Shown here in pieces: positions 40,755 through 50,792 of a DNA stretch of 64,000 nucleotides. A program made the translations under genes and the position numbers. Below the pieces are notes generated by a model. That model was not told the origin of the DNA, ran no database searches, and was given only the letters and a program-made list of their open reading frames with translations. Origin of the DNA: Geminocystis sp. NIES-3709 (GTDB lineage Bacteria; Cyanobacteriota; Cyanobacteriia; Cyanobacteriales; Cyanobacteriaceae). Position 1 is the stretch's first letter, and each line of letters opens with the position of its first letter. Location: positions 3,537,262 to 3,601,261 of the forward strand of contig NZ_AP014821.1 in NCBI RefSeq assembly GCF_001548115.1. Reading direction: 5' to 3'.

Positions 40755-41105
40755 AAAATGAGAATCTATATTAGTTTTAATATCATTGTTTTCTCATTAT
40801 CTGTGATTCCCTCTCAATGATCAACTTTTGAGTAGGCTGTGGATATAAACCACAAAAAACATTATATATAGCAATAGTGGATAAACTTTCTCTAACTCCG
40901 ACATGATTAAATCAGGGTGATAACCAGAATCTACTAATATTATTTATTTTAGGACTTACGCATTGACAAAAAAGGAAAAATATGTTTGTCTAATTTGGCG
41001 TTGCTGAAATTTTTAACAGGCATAATTAATAATATGGTTACAACAAATAAGATTAATTTTGTAACATTAGATCATGATCTTGAATAAAAAAGAAAAGAAA
41101 CAACT
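40755..41105. other. Intergenic region with a MITE-like end
   Basis: About 350 bp between divergent valS and the vWA gene. At about 40950-40970 it has taggacttacgcattgacaaaa, resembling the ends of small cyanobacterial repeats, and ttggcgttgctgaa at about 40999-41012, which resembles an IS end. No matching opposite ends were found, so these are likely relics. Promoters for both genes must lie here. Confidence 0.4.
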
Positions 41106-42335
41106 ATGTTGAATAACTTAAAATCAGCTCTTCAGTCTAAAAAAATTCTTATGGTAGGAACGATCGTGCTACTCTCATTAACTTCTGGTACGATAGCTAT
41201 TTCCTCAAATTTCCAAACAACGACAAGTATAAATCAGAATGAAGTTAAATTAAAATCAGAAAAAACAGAGATTAGTAATAATAATCTTAATAGTAATAAA
41301 CCAAGAATACAAATAGCAATCTTGCTTGATTCTAGCAATAGTATGGATGGTTTAATCGAACAAACTCGTACTCAAATTTGGTCTGTGATTAATGCTGTTT
41401 CCAAAGTTACAAAAAATGGTCAAAATCCTATTTTTGAAGTATCTCTTTATCACTATGGTAATGATACATTACCCTCCTCAGAAGGTTTTAACCGAATGTT
41501 AAATGAACTTACTACAGATTTAGATAAAGTTTCGGAAAATTTATTCAGTATTCAAACGAATGGAGGACAAGAATATGCTGGTTGGGTTATTGATTCGGCA
41601 ATGAATCAATTAAAATGGAGTGATAATACTCAAGATTTTCGGGTAATTTTTGTAGCTGGAAATGAACCTTTTGATCAAGGTACTTTAAATTGGCAAAAAG
41701 CGATGGAATCTGCCAGTAAAAAAGATGTAATTGTTAATACTATTTACTGTGGTGATTCAGAAAGTTCTGAAAGTAACCTTTGGGCAAATGCAGCTAATGT
41801 CGGTAAAGGCAGTTACTTCAATTTAAACCAAAACGAAAAAGTTGTCACTATCCCTACTCCCTATGATGCTGAAATAGCAGAATTGAATCGACAACTCAAT
41901 GAGACTTATATTTATTACGGCAATGAAGGAGCTATTTCTTATGAGCGACAAACCCAACAAGATAGTAATGCTTTTGGTAGTTCTGAGTCAACAGGAATAA
42001 ATCGATCGATCGCAAAAGTAACAGGTAATTATCGTAATTCTGATTGGGATTTAGTGGATGCCATTAAAGATAAAGTAGTAGATTTAAACACTTTAGATAA
42101 AAGCACTTTGCCTGAAAATTTGCGTTCTTTAAGTGTTTCGGAAATTAAACAAATAGTTGATGAGATGATGACTAAACGAGAACAAATTAAAGCAAAAATT
42201 GCCGAATTATCTCAAAAAAGAACTGAATATATTGCTAAAAATACTCCACAAGATGAAAGTAACAAAACTCTTGATAGTTTAATGATTTCTACCTTATATA
42301 AACAATTAGAAGCTAAAGGATTTGAGGTAAAATAA
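41106..42335 (+). CDS. vWA-domain exported protein
   Basis: A 409-residue protein with an N-terminal hydrophobic helix (KKILMVGTIVLLSLTSGTIA, about 14-33) acting as signal peptide or anchor. A von Willebrand factor A domain follows, with the metal site DSSNSMDG near residue 76 matching DxSxS, then FRVIFVAGNEPFDQG and VNTIYCGDSE. The C-terminal third is a charged helical region (VDEMMTKREQIKAKIAELSQ). A periplasmic adhesion or assembly role is inferred from the family; no partner AAA or MoxR gene is adjacent. Confidence 0.82.
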   Translation: MLNNLKSALQSKKILMVGTIVLLSLTSGTIAISSNFQTTTSINQNEVKLKSEKTEISNNNLNSNKPRIQIAILLDSSNSMDGLIEQTRTQIWSVINAVSKVTKNGQNPIFEVSLYHYGNDTLPSSEGFNRMLNELTTDLDKVSENLFSIQTNGGQEYAGWVIDSAMNQLKWSDNTQDFRVIFVAGNEPFDQGTLNWQKAMESASKKDVIVNTIYCGDSESSESNLWANAANVGKGSYFNLNQNEKVVTIPTPYDAEIAELNRQLNETYIYYGNEGAISYERQTQQDSNAFGSSESTGINRSIAKVTGNYRNSDWDLVDAIKDKVVDLNTLDKSTLPENLRSLSVSEIKQIVDEMMTKREQIKAKIAELSQKRTEYIAKNTPQDESNKTLDSLMISTLYKQLEAKGFEVK

Positions 42336-42511
42336 TTCTATCATCAAACATAAAAATATCTTATTCATTGTTTTTTTTAGTCTTGTTATTAACAATTGTA
42401 TTATTCATAAAAAAGATAATGCTTTTAACTCTAGGGTTTATGGTAGATAATCAGAGAAAAATAGGCTACTATTAAGACTTTAGTTTTTTATTTCTTATAG
42501 ACAGTAAATTT

Positions 42512-43561
42512 ATGGGTAAGTTAAGGGTAGGATTGTTATTTGGAGGAAAATCGGGAGAACATCAAGTCTCTATTATATCGGCACGATCGATCCTAAAAGG
42601 GTTAACCTCAGAAAGTAATAGTAGCAAATATGATGTAATACCCATTTATATTGATAAATCGGGCTATTGGCGCAGTAGTGACATTGCCAGAGAAATTCTT
42701 GCCAGTGGTATTCCAATCGATAATGATTCTACCACAACTTCCTTATGGAATTTTCCTCCTGAATGTAATAATATCGATGTGTGGTTTCCTATTCTACATG
42801 GACCCAATGGTGAAGATGGTACAGTACAAGGATTATTAACTTTAATGCAAGTGCCTTTTGTGGGTTCTGGTGTATTAGGCTCGGCAGTAGGGATGGATAA
42901 AATCGCCATGAAAAATATTTTTGCCCAAGAAGGATTACCCCAAGTTAAGTATATTGGTATTAATCGTGATGAGATTTATAGTGGTGCTTGTATCTTTCCG
43001 AAGTTGTGTGACAAAATTGAAGAGGAGTTGGGCTATCCTTGTTTTGTGAAACCTGCTAATCTGGGATCATCCGTGGGTATTGCTAAAGCAAAAACTCGAT
43101 CGGAATTAGAAAGTGCTTTAGATAATGCGGCTAGTCTCGATCGACGTGTTATTGTGGAAGCAGGAGTTAAAGCCAGAGAAGTTGAGTGTGCTGTTTTAGG
43201 TAACGACAATCCCAAAGCCTCTGTTATCGGAGAGATAACCTATAATGCAGATTTTTATGACTACGAAACTAAATATACTGATGGTAGGGCGAATTTAATT
43301 ATTCCTGCGGATATTCCCCCCCATATTGTAACTAAAATTCAAGAAATGTCGATCGAAGCATTCCGTGCAGTATCAGCCCGAGGATTATCAAGGGTTGACT
43401 TTTTCTACATTACTGACACTGAAGAAATTTTTATCAACGAAATTAACACTCTTCCCGGTTTCACCTCTTTAAGTATGTATCCCCAATTATGGGAAGCATC
43501 TGGTATTCCTTTTTCAGAATTAGTAGATAAATTAATCACTTTAGCCATAAGTAATTCATAA
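42512..43561 (+). CDS. ddl: D-alanine--D-alanine ligase
   Basis: Ddl makes the D-Ala-D-Ala dipeptide for peptidoglycan with ATP. The 349-residue ATP-grasp protein has [20 protein letters not shown] at the N-terminus, [44 protein letters not shown] and the Mg/dipeptide-binding [18 protein letters not shown] at the end. These are complete and the length is typical. In many cyanobacteria ftsQ follows ddl; here it does not. Confidence 0.96.
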   Translation: MGKLRVGLLFGGKSGEHQVSIISARSILKGLTSESNSSKYDVIPIYIDKSGYWRSSDIAREILASGIPIDNDSTTTSLWNFPPECNNIDVWFPILHGPNGEDGTVQGLLTLMQVPFVGSGVLGSAVGMDKIAMKNIFAQEGLPQVKYIGINRDEIYSGACIFPKLCDKIEEELGYPCFVKPANLGSSVGIAKAKTRSELESALDNAASLDRRVIVEAGVKAREVECAVLGNDNPKASVIGEITYNADFYDYETKYTDGRANLIIPADIPPHIVTKIQEMSIEAFRAVSARGLSRVDFFYITDTEEIFINEINTLPGFTSLSMYPQLWEASGIPFSELVDKLITLAISNS

Positions 43562-44069
43562 GACATTTTCAATAATAGAGAATGTCAAGCTATTTAACGA
43601 AAACAAGTTTAGCTATTATTCTTAGCAAACCTGTAAGCATTACGGAGATGAGAATGTTTAATCTTGCCTCCTCCCCATCAAGCCTTTTATTTAAAGTGAC
43701 TTCCACTTCATCAAGTTTTTGGGTTTCAGTCGCTAAAAACCAGAAGTATAAAACCAGTATTAAACATAAGAGTATATTATACTTAAATATTAGACAAAAT
43801 GAAATTAATACTATCTAAAATCTCTTTTTCGATCTACTGAATTTGGGTTAGGCAGATTTTTGATAAAAGTTTTTGTTGCCAAATTCTCTCAAATTATTGA
43901 ATCCAATCATCGACATGGCAAAATAATTCATTTAATAGACATAAGACAATATAGTAATTAATTTACTAGGAATTATGCAGAATTGCGATAATACCCTTAA
44001 AATTCAACAATAATTCAATAACAATAAAGTATGATTCCATTTTTATCCATAATTTAAAATTACTATTTG
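43562..44069. other. Gene-poor gap after ddl with possible coding relics
   Basis: About 500 bp with no credible complete gene. On the minus strand about 43590-43810 reads, without a start codon, LCLILVLYFWFLATETQKLD and EVEVTLNKRLDGEEARLNIL, then a second hydrophobic stretch. This looks more protein-like than the rightward 78-codon frame over the same bases and may be a decayed small membrane protein gene. On the plus strand 43829-43950 gives FGLGRFLIKVFVAKFSQIIE, again without a start. No tRNA or terminator was seen. Confidence 0.3.
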
Positions 44070-44531
44070 TTAATTTTTAAGAGCTTTTAATTGATTAATT
44101 TCTTTTTTTAATTTACTAATATATTTAATTTGACTTTTTATCGTCAATTGTGTGGCGACTCTACTTAATAATTCTTGTTTTTTAAATGGTTTAGTCACAT
44201 AATCAGATGCTCCAATAGTATAGGCTTCAACCAAATGATGTTCTTCTTGACTAGCGGTAAGAAAAATAATAGGAATATCTTTATATTTGTCATTGGACTT
44301 GATTTTTTGGCATACTTCTAATCCACTCATATCGGGCATCATCAAATCTAATAAAATTAGATCTGGTGTTAAAACATTTAATCTTTCCAAAGCATCTTTT
44401 CCACTTAAGGCAAAACTGGTTTGATAATTTTCTGCTTCCAGAATAAATGTTAATAATTTTAAATTTTGTTTTAAGTCATCGACTAATAAGATTATTGATT
44501 CTTCTGGATTTATTAATTCTGATGAATACAT
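44070..44531 (-). CDS. Stand-alone response regulator receiver protein
   Basis: A 153-residue CheY-like receiver. The acidic pair is in ILLVDDLKQN (Asp18, Asp19), the phosphoacceptor Asp in PDLILLDLMMPDMSG near 62, the Thr/Ser switch in IPIIFLTASQ, and the conserved Lys in SDYVTKPFKKQELL near 112. A short charged helix (ISKLKKEINQLKALKN) follows and then the protein ends, where related proteins continue into a kinase or GGDEF domain. No cognate kinase is adjacent. Confidence 0.9.
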   Translation of the reverse strand: MYSSELINPEESIILLVDDLKQNLKLLTFILEAENYQTSFALSGKDALERLNVLTPDLILLDLMMPDMSGLEVCQKIKSNDKYKDIPIIFLTASQEEHHLVEAYTIGASDYVTKPFKKQELLSRVATQLTIKSQIKYISKLKKEINQLKALKN

Positions 44532-44837
44532 GGGATAGATTATATTACAGTAGAGATGATATTTTAAATGTTCAAAAATCTTGTAAGTCTGGCTTAAATA
44601 AGTTCTTCGATCATATTTCTTCGATGACTGTGAATAAAGATTAAACTATATTAGATTTTACCTTTATTTTGACCCATAAATAATTATAAGTAAAATTATT
44701 TGATTTTTTCATTACAATTTGGATTATTTTTTTATCTCAATTCCAATGAATAATTCTCGAATTAGTCTGAAATCCAGAATCATTCAATTTGGCTTATCAA
44801 TTATATCTTTAGAAAGAAAAACGAAATTCTGTTATTT

Positions 44838-44961
44838 AGATCTTATACCTCTATCATAAATTCCAGGTGACAGGAAAGAAAACGAAAAAATGATAAAAAT
44901 TGATTTTAAAACTCCTAAAATTGATTTTTTCCATTGAGTTTCATCAGTATTATTGTACTAA
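44838..44961. repeat. MITE-like dispersed repeat, copy C (inverted)
   Basis: Read on the minus strand it gives agtacaataatac, then aaaaaatcaattttagg, agttttaaaatcaatt, cacctggaatttatgat and ends in agatctaaata. This follows copy A at 15340-15479 over most of its length, including the AGATCT tip. The other tip has diverged. It lies in the 520-bp gap between the receiver gene and the DUF1348 gene, where no gene was seen. Confidence 0.6.
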
Positions 44962-45006
44962 TTCAATATTTGATTTATATACGCTACTGAAAACGAGGGG
45001 TTGTAG

Positions 45007-45032
45007 TGATATAATCTCTTAGTTTAAGAGAT
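45007..45032 (+). promoter_or_regulatory. Extended -10 promoter with overlapping palindrome
   Basis: TGATATAAT at 45007-45015 fits an extended -10 (TGnTATAAT). Immediately after and overlapping, ATCTCTT at 45014-45020 and AAGAGAT at 45026-45032 form a 7-bp inverted repeat around AGTTT, covering the expected start site. The DUF1348 gene starts 19 bp later. The arrangement suits an operator; the regulator is unknown. Confidence 0.4.
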
Positions 45033-45050
45033 ATTAAGAAAAAATAGACA

Positions 45051-45464
45051 ATGGAATTTAAACCACCTTTCCCACCTTTTACTCTCGAAACTGCTTTACA
45101 AAAAGTGCAAATGGCAGAAGACGCTTGGAATACAAAAAATCCTGAAAAAGTTGCCTTAGCTTATACTATTGATTCTCAATGGCGTAATCGCTCCGAGTTT
45201 ATCAATGGTAGAGAAGAAATTAAGGCATTTCTAACTCGTAAATGGCAAAAAGAACTTGATTATCGGCTCAAAAAAGAGCTATGGTGTTTTATGGATAACC
45301 GTATTGGTGTTAGATTTGAGTATGAATGGCATGATCAACTAGGACAGTGGTATCGTTCCTATGGTAATGAAATGTGGGAATTTGCTGATAATGGTTTAAT
45401 GCGGTTTCGTTATGCTAGTATTAATGATCTTTTAATTGAGAAAAATGATAGAAAGTTTCATTAA
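45051..45464 (+). CDS. DUF1348 / SnoaL-like (NTF2-fold) protein
   Basis: A 137-residue NTF2-fold protein of the DUF1348 family: [60 protein letters not shown] and [20 protein letters not shown]. Length is slightly short of the usual 150 or so but all blocks are present. The biochemical role of the family is not established. It stands alone and has its own promoter-like sequence. Confidence 0.88.
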   Translation: MEFKPPFPPFTLETALQKVQMAEDAWNTKNPEKVALAYTIDSQWRNRSEFINGREEIKAFLTRKWQKELDYRLKKELWCFMDNRIGVRFEYEWHDQLGQWYRSYGNEMWEFADNGLMRFRYASINDLLIEKNDRKFH

Positions 45465-45492
45465 TTTTTTCCATGATAAATAGTTATTTATT

Positions 45493-46230
45493 TCAGTTTG
45501 ATATTAAAGGTAATTTTCGGTACTTTAAATAATATCCTAAAAGAATAAATAAAACGATCGAGACTGTTCCAAAACCCACATAATTAGGTAACCAAAAAAT
45601 TGCTTGAACTTCGTTAATTTGCCCTGCCTCTAATGCAATTTTATATTGATTATTGGGTAATTTTTCCCATTTAGGATAATCATTAGTTATTAGTTTTGCA
45701 CCCCAAGGAAAATCAAATTGTATTTGTAAATCAATTAAATCTCCCGATGAAATAATGATAGTTCCATCATTAGCAATTACTCCTAATGGGGTCAAATCTG
45801 CTTTAAAATTAAGGGTATTTCTCTCAAATAAAAGTAGATTATTTTGCTCGATCGACATTTTTGCGTTTAAATCCAACAATGAAATAGAGTCATTTTGAGC
45901 TAATTTTTTACGAGATTTTTCACTTATGCTCGGAACAAAAAATTGGTTAAATTTTTCAGCTAATTCTTGACCATTATTAAAAGGAATTGCTACTACTAAT
46001 TCTTCCTTAGAAATTCGTTTAATTTTACCTTGTAAATCTTTAGCTTGATTCTCAATATTTTTAAGCCAGATATTTCCTTCTGTTTCGCTAAAACTTGTTA
46101 ATTGTTCACCCAATTTAATATGTTGAATCATTGTGCCACTATTTGCGTGAGGAAAACTAACATCTACATCATAGCGAACACAACCAGTTAAGGTAATAAT
46201 TAAACATAAAAATAATAGTATTTTTTTCAT
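45493..46230 (-). CDS. DUF3153 lipoprotein
   Basis: A 245-residue exported protein. The N-terminal signal ends in a lipobox, LITLTGC, with lipidated Cys near residue 17, followed by VRYDVDVSFPHANSGTMIQH. A hydrophobic C-terminal helix, FGTVSIVLFILLGYYLKY, and basic residues suggest it also spans the membrane once. The overall form matches the cyanobacterial DUF3153 family, whose function is unknown. It is flanked by noncoding stretches and not obviously part of an operon. Confidence 0.82.
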   Translation of the reverse strand: MKKILLFLCLIITLTGCVRYDVDVSFPHANSGTMIQHIKLGEQLTSFSETEGNIWLKNIENQAKDLQGKIKRISKEELVVAIPFNNGQELAEKFNQFFVPSISEKSRKKLAQNDSISLLDLNAKMSIEQNNLLLFERNTLNFKADLTPLGVIANDGTIIISSGDLIDLQIQFDFPWGAKLITNDYPKWEKLPNNQYKIALEAGQINEVQAIFWLPNYVGFGTVSIVLFILLGYYLKYRKLPLISN

Positions 46231-46413
46231 AATTTATTCTTCCTAAAACATATCTAAAAACTTAATAATTTTTTTTGTACAATTTATATAAGAAGATAAT
46301 AGCCTTCTTCAAAAATTAAAAATAAAATAAAATCTTATAAATAAATCCTCATTTTATATCTATATTTTTTCATTTCCTTTATTAATCAATCTTATATCAA
46401 AGTTAGGTTTTAT

Positions 46414-47181
46414 CTAATGTGGACGAAATAAATGTTTATGATTAGGATGATATAAACGAGAACGAAATTCATAATCTGAGAGTTTTTTAAGGGCGGGACT
46501 AATAATATACATAGTGGTACGAATTAAATTATTATTTTCTGTTACGATCGCCATTTCCGTAAGAGGGACAATAAAAATTTTTTCATCTTCCCAACCAACT
46601 CTATAACACACTGCCACAGGAGTATCCGCAGGATAATGTACTAATAAATCCTTTTGAGCTTTTCTGACATGACGGGCGGCCAAATACAAACATAAACTAG
46701 CTTGATGTGCCGCTAAACTCTTTAATTCCTCTTTTTCTGGTACAGCAGAAGCGCTACCACTAACACGGGTTAAAATAATGGTCTGTACTAACTCAGGAAT
46801 AGTTAACTCACTGCTAATTTTCGCCGAGGCCGCCTGATAAGCACTAATACCGGGTACTAACTCAAAAGAGATATTTGCTTCTGCTAATGCCCTCATTTGT
46901 TCATAAATGGCACTATAAAGACATAAATCTCCTGATTGAAGTCTAACAACCATTAAACCCTCTTTAACTTTTTGAATCATCAAAGGGACTATTTTCTCTA
47001 AAATTTGATTACCTGTTGCAATTAACTGAGCTTCTTGCTTAACATTTTTTAAAATTTGTTTGGGTACTAAAGAATCCGCATAGAGAATAACATCAGCTTC
47101 TTGTAAAATTTTATAGGCTTTAACTGTTAATAAATCAGGATCTCCAGGGCCTGCTCCAATAAAATACACGGATGGCTTCAT
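46414..47181 (-). CDS. cobM: Precorrin-4 C11-methyltransferase
   Basis: CobM/CbiF methylates C-11 of the corrin ring in cobalamin synthesis. The 255-residue tetrapyrrole methylase opens VYFIGAGPGDPDLLTVKAYK, has VVRLQSGDLCLYSAIYEQM, ELVPGISAYQAASAKISSEL and LYLAARHVRKAQKDL, and ends with DTPVAVCYRVGWEDE. These fit CobM rather than other corrin methylases such as CobI. It lies 26 bp after mutT on the same strand; no other cobalamin genes or cobalamin riboswitch are nearby. Confidence 0.92.
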   Translation of the reverse strand: MKPSVYFIGAGPGDPDLLTVKAYKILQEADVILYADSLVPKQILKNVKQEAQLIATGNQILEKIVPLMIQKVKEGLMVVRLQSGDLCLYSAIYEQMRALAEANISFELVPGISAYQAASAKISSELTIPELVQTIILTRVSGSASAVPEKEELKSLAAHQASLCLYLAARHVRKAQKDLLVHYPADTPVAVCYRVGWEDEKIFIVPLTEMAIVTENNNLIRTTMYIISPALKKLSDYEFRSRLYHPNHKHLFRPH

Positions 47182-47207
47182 AATAATTAGTAATTATAAG
47201 TCTTGAT

Positions 47208-47612
47208 TTATTTATTAAATGTCAATTCCAAAGTAGAAATAATCTCTTTATTCGCTGTGGGAAACTCAAAATTATGTAATTGTGATACTTCTACCCATCG
47301 AACTTCAGCACATTGTAGGGGTTGGGGTTGTCCCTCGATAAGTTTACAAATATAAACACATAAAGTAACAGAAAATTCACTGTAAGAGTGGGTAATATCA
47401 ATTAAATGTCGATCGACTTCAATGATAACCCCCAATTCTTCTTGAATTTCTCGTCGAATACAATCTTCAGGAGTTTCTCTCGCTTCGATTTTTCCTCCCG
47501 GAAATTCCCATAGATTTGCCATTAAACCAGTGGGTAAACGTTTATCAATTAGTATTTTTTCTTCTTCATTGACAATTACGGCAACACCGATTTTTTTATG
47601 AGGTAAATTCAT
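47208..47612 (-). CDS. mutT: 8-oxo-dGTP diphosphatase (NUDIX)
   Basis: A 134-residue NUDIX hydrolase with the box GGKIEARETPEDCIRREIQE followed by ELGV, and the MutT-like lead KIGVAVIVNEEEKILIDKRL. NLWEFPGGK and the final VRWVEVSQLHNFEFPTANK match MutT, which cleans oxidised dGTP from the nucleotide pool. It is directly upstream of cobM. The MutT substrate is assigned by resemblance. Confidence 0.9.
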   Translation of the reverse strand: MNLPHKKIGVAVIVNEEEKILIDKRLPTGLMANLWEFPGGKIEARETPEDCIRREIQEELGVIIEVDRHLIDITHSYSEFSVTLCVYICKLIEGQPQPLQCAEVRWVEVSQLHNFEFPTANKEIISTLELTFNK

Positions 47613-47701
47613 AGGGAATTAGAAATGGAGAATTAGAAATTAGGAATTAGAAAATGTTGTTCTAACTTAGAGGTTAGGTACTCATTACGAAGTATCAACT
47701 G

Positions 47702-48691
47702 TTATCTTACAAATAAAGGCATCACTTCGGCGGCGGTAAATAAGCCATGGAGATTTTGTTGATGAAGTTTTATACCCGTTTTCAAATACCCAAAAGCAGG
47801 GCCACAGACATTGGCTGCCATACTGGTTTCATCTCCTAAAGTGAAGGTATGAGTCGAAATTTTCCCTTCAAAGGTGCGCCCCGTAATTTGAACATTGGTA
47901 CTTAGAGGTTTTTTGGAATTACGAGTATCTACCACACCCCCCACTGAAACTTGAGATCGATCGCAAATACCGGCTAATTCAAGCATAATATCATCAGCGT
48001 GTTCCATATTCTCAAGGGTGAGAATACCATTAGTTTGATCTAAAAATGCCTCAACTTCTTCGTCTGTCATAGCTTTAGCTTTGTCAACATCAAAACCGGG
48101 TAAATGGGCAATATCTTCTCTAATCGTGGCACGATAGGCTTCCCAATTAGCAATACCTACACCGAAAGTTATTTTTACTTGATGAATTTCTGTAAAACTT
48201 TGAGCTGCGATCGCCGCCGCCGCCGTCAATAATCCGGGAGTGGCACCACAACCAGTTAAATAAGTAATTCCACCTTGAGACAGTTCTGTTTGTAGTTGTA
48301 ATAACTGTTCTACGGCACTGGTACGTTTTAAAGCATCGACTAAAACACCACGCCATCCAGAAGAGATAAACTGACGTGCAACATCGGCCATGAAAGTATT
48401 AGGAAGATTTGGTAAGGCGAGAAAGTATCCATCAACTTGACCTTGAGAAATTAAGTCAGAAATGCTATTATTACTTGAAACTCCATATTCTGGTAAATAT
48501 CCGATCGATCCTTGTTGATGATAAGTGGGAATTAAAACATCAGGATTTAAGCCTTTGGGATTATAAGCATAACCTTTTTGGTCTGCTACTGCCACTAAAC
48601 ACATTTCTGATTTGTGTTGTAATATTCTTGCGGCCGCTTGACCTAAACCACCAAAACCTAAAACACCAACTCTGATTTTTTGATTATTCAT
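47702..48691 (-). CDS. Saccharopine dehydrogenase-like NAD(P) oxidoreductase
   Basis: A 329-residue protein with an N-terminal Rossmann fold, [19 protein letters not shown] (GxGGxG), a middle region with [20 protein letters not shown] and a C-terminal alpha/beta part ([20 protein letters not shown]). It resembles saccharopine dehydrogenase-like proteins conserved in cyanobacteria. The substrate is not known, and I found no catalytic signature that would name it. Confidence 0.75.
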   Translation of the reverse strand: MNNQKIRVGVLGFGGLGQAAARILQHKSEMCLVAVADQKGYAYNPKGLNPDVLIPTYHQQGSIGYLPEYGVSSNNSISDLISQGQVDGYFLALPNLPNTFMADVARQFISSGWRGVLVDALKRTSAVEQLLQLQTELSQGGITYLTGCGATPGLLTAAAAIAAQSFTEIHQVKITFGVGIANWEAYRATIREDIAHLPGFDVDKAKAMTDEEVEAFLDQTNGILTLENMEHADDIMLELAGICDRSQVSVGGVVDTRNSKKPLSTNVQITGRTFEGKISTHTFTLGDETSMAANVCGPAFGYLKTGIKLHQQNLHGLFTAAEVMPLFVR

Positions 48692-48791
48692 AAAATATAT
48701 AACTTATACTCCGTAAAAAACTATCGTCATTGTCATTAATAATTAACAGTCAAAAATCAACTAAATAGAAGATAATTAACTGTTAATGGTT

Positions 48792-49052
48792 TTAAATAAT
48801 ATCGGTATCATCGTCAAGATCAACATCTAAGTCATCCAAATCCGTATCAAAATCATCATCTTCACCCTCTATGAGATCGGAGATTTCTTCTTCTTCTGAT
48901 AAGTCCACGTCAATTATTTTATCTTCTTTTTCTTCCCTGTAAATAATACGATTATTTGCGTCTAACCAATCTAAAAGAGAACCGTCTTGCTTAAGGGGAA
49001 TCACAGGAGCAGGTTCATAACGTTTCTCTTTACGCAAGGCAGGATTTTTCAT
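48792..49052 (-). CDS. DUF3134 protein with acidic tail
   Basis: An 86-residue cyanobacterial protein whose N-terminus, MKNPALRKEKRYEPAPVIPL followed by KQDGSLLDWLDANNRIIYRE, matches DUF3134. From about residue 50 on it is almost all Asp, Glu and Leu. Function unknown. It is divergent from the fibrillin-family gene, 65 bp away. Confidence 0.82.
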   Translation of the reverse strand: MKNPALRKEKRYEPAPVIPLKQDGSLLDWLDANNRIIYREEKEDKIIDVDLSEEEEISDLIEGEDDDFDTDLDDLDVDLDDDTDII

Positions 49053-49117
49053 AAACTAATAAAATAGTTAAATTAGGGCAACTTGTCATTATAGCATTTA
49101 AAGCACGATCGATAATT

Positions 49118-49723
49118 ATGAATTTAAAAGCAGAATTGTTACAACTTATCGCTAACAAAAATCGAGGATTGTCTGTCACGGAAACAGAAAAAGTAGATAT
49201 TTTAACGGCGATCGAAAAATTAGAAGATCATAACCCTAACCAAAATCCTTTAAATTATCCCAAGTTACTTAATGGTGATTGGCGTTTGCTTTATACCACT
49301 AGCAAAAGTGTTTTAGGATTAGAGAATATTCCTTTACTACATTTAGGAGAAATTTATCAATGTGTTCGCATAGAAGCAACTAAAATTTATAATATTGCAG
49401 AAATTGTTGGCTTACCTTTTTTAGATGGTTTAGTAAGTGTTAGTGCCAATTTTGAAACGGTATCCGCAAAACGAGTTAATGTACAATTTCAACGATCGAT
49501 TATCGGTTTACAGAGATTATTAGGGTATCTTTCCCCCAAAGATTTAATTAAGAAAATTGAAACGGGAAAATATTTTCCTCCCTTTGATTTTGATTTTAAC
49601 CTTAGCGATCGAATTTTCGGGAGAAATAATTCTCAAGGATGGTTAGAAATAACCTATTTAGATGAAACCTTAAGAATTGCAAGAGGACACCAAGGTAGTG
49701 TTTTTATTTTAGAACGTTGTTAG
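49118..49723 (+). CDS. PAP/fibrillin family lipid-associated protein
   Basis: A 201-residue protein of the plastid lipid-associated (PAP/fibrillin) family: YPKLLNGDWRLLYTTSKSVL, the family signature, then LGEIYQCVRIEA and GWLEITYLDETLRIARGHQG at the end. No signal peptide is seen. In plants and cyanobacteria these proteins associate with thylakoid membranes and plastoglobule-like lipid and affect photoprotection. Specific role here is inferred. Confidence 0.88.
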   Translation: MNLKAELLQLIANKNRGLSVTETEKVDILTAIEKLEDHNPNQNPLNYPKLLNGDWRLLYTTSKSVLGLENIPLLHLGEIYQCVRIEATKIYNIAEIVGLPFLDGLVSVSANFETVSAKRVNVQFQRSIIGLQRLLGYLSPKDLIKKIETGKYFPPFDFDFNLSDRIFGRNNSQGWLEITYLDETLRIARGHQGSVFILERC

Positions 49724-49794
49724 AAGAATGCCGGATTGACCATAGAAAATGAAGACGGAAAACAGTTAATTTTAGGATTTTAGTCTCCTCTCTA

Positions 49795-50229
49795 TCATAA
49801 ATATTTTTGAACCACTCCCCACCCTGTTAAACCTACAAATAAAAGAGCGAAAAATAAAGCGATATTCGCTCTAACATGAAGGATTCTTGCCCAAGGTTTT
49901 GTAGGATGTATTTGGGTGGAACTCCAAGCCGAGAATAGGGCGAAACAAACAATAATTAACCCTGCGAGTAAGTGCCATGAATGACCTAGATTGCCATAAT
50001 GTCCGATCGTTCCGATAATTCCGATCGATAATAACAATAGAATAAGTGTCACCATAACTATACCGATTGATCGGTGTAATGGTCTTAACCATTTTTTTTG
50101 AGGTTGTTTCTCCTGACGAATTTTGTATAAAAAAGTACCTGATAGACCTAATATTACATAGCAAGTTATGGTCAATCCCATAGACCAAGCAGCGATTTTC
50201 CATAACCAGAGAAAAGATGGTAAATTCAT
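49795..50229 (-). CDS. DUF4079 membrane protein
   Basis: A 144-residue protein with four hydrophobic helices (LWKIAAWSMGLTITCYVILG, IGIVMVTLILLLLSIGIIGT, HLLAGLIIVCFALFSAWSS, ANIALFFALLFVGLTGWG). Conserved His residues (LHRSIG, GHSWHLLAG, ILHVRANI) fit the cytochrome b561-like DUF4079 family of cyanobacteria. Heme binding is suggested by those His residues but unproven. Confidence 0.8.
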   Translation of the reverse strand: MNLPSFLWLWKIAAWSMGLTITCYVILGLSGTFLYKIRQEKQPQKKWLRPLHRSIGIVMVTLILLLLSIGIIGTIGHYGNLGHSWHLLAGLIIVCFALFSAWSSTQIHPTKPWARILHVRANIALFFALLFVGLTGWGVVQKYL

Positions 50230-50304
50230 GGATTTTTGTTATGTGTATCTAAGTGCCAACTCATTATTTTCCTCTATTAAAAATTGAGGAATGAAAAAAC
50301 CTAA

Positions 50305-50658
50305 TTAATAAGCACAAATGGTAAAGTCATCTCCTACCCAACAGGCTTTATCTGATTTCGATCGAATCGCTTCTCCCCAACGAGAATTAATACCTTCTGT
50401 CGTCAGTCCTCTTACTTCTGCTACTCCCGGTTTAATAATCGCCACAGAAATAGAAACTCGATCGTAGATTAATCCAGATTTAGCCTTGATCATAAAACTA
50501 CCATTACCTCCAAATTGTTCAAAAATACACTTATCACGAAAAACCACTTGATTTGCTCCATCCTTAATTACACACTTAGCCTCACTAGCTTCCACCGGTA
50601 GTTGTGAAGGAATAAATACCATGGCCATCAAAGAGACAAAAAACAAAAATTTATTCAT
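50305..50658 (-). CDS. Hypothetical secreted protein
   Basis: A 117-residue protein with a clear signal peptide, MNKFLFFVSLMAMVFIPSQL, with cleavage probably after PVEASEA. The mature part has four Cys (AKCVIKDG, RDKCIF, DKACWVGDDFTICAY), suggesting two disulfides in the periplasm. I do not recognise a named family. Confidence 0.72.
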   Translation of the reverse strand: MNKFLFFVSLMAMVFIPSQLPVEASEAKCVIKDGANQVVFRDKCIFEQFGGNGSFMIKAKSGLIYDRVSISVAIIKPGVAEVRGLTTEGINSRWGEAIRSKSDKACWVGDDFTICAY

Positions 50659-50792
50659 AGTTATTGATCTAATAAAACTTTAGTTTGAGATGAAAATTCA
50701 GGTGATTAAGATTCTTTTGTTTCAATCATAGTATCTTCGAGGTAAATGTTAAAATTTATACATAAAGTTGCTAATTGAAGGAGTGTAAAAAA

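Noticed and set aside
43582-43818. 78-codon rightward frame after ddl
   Set aside because: Ser-rich composition without a ribosome binding site; the opposite strand looks more protein-like.
47182-47207. Cobalamin riboswitch before cobM
   Set aside because: Only 26 bp separate mutT and cobM, and no B12-box-like sequence was seen upstream of mutT.
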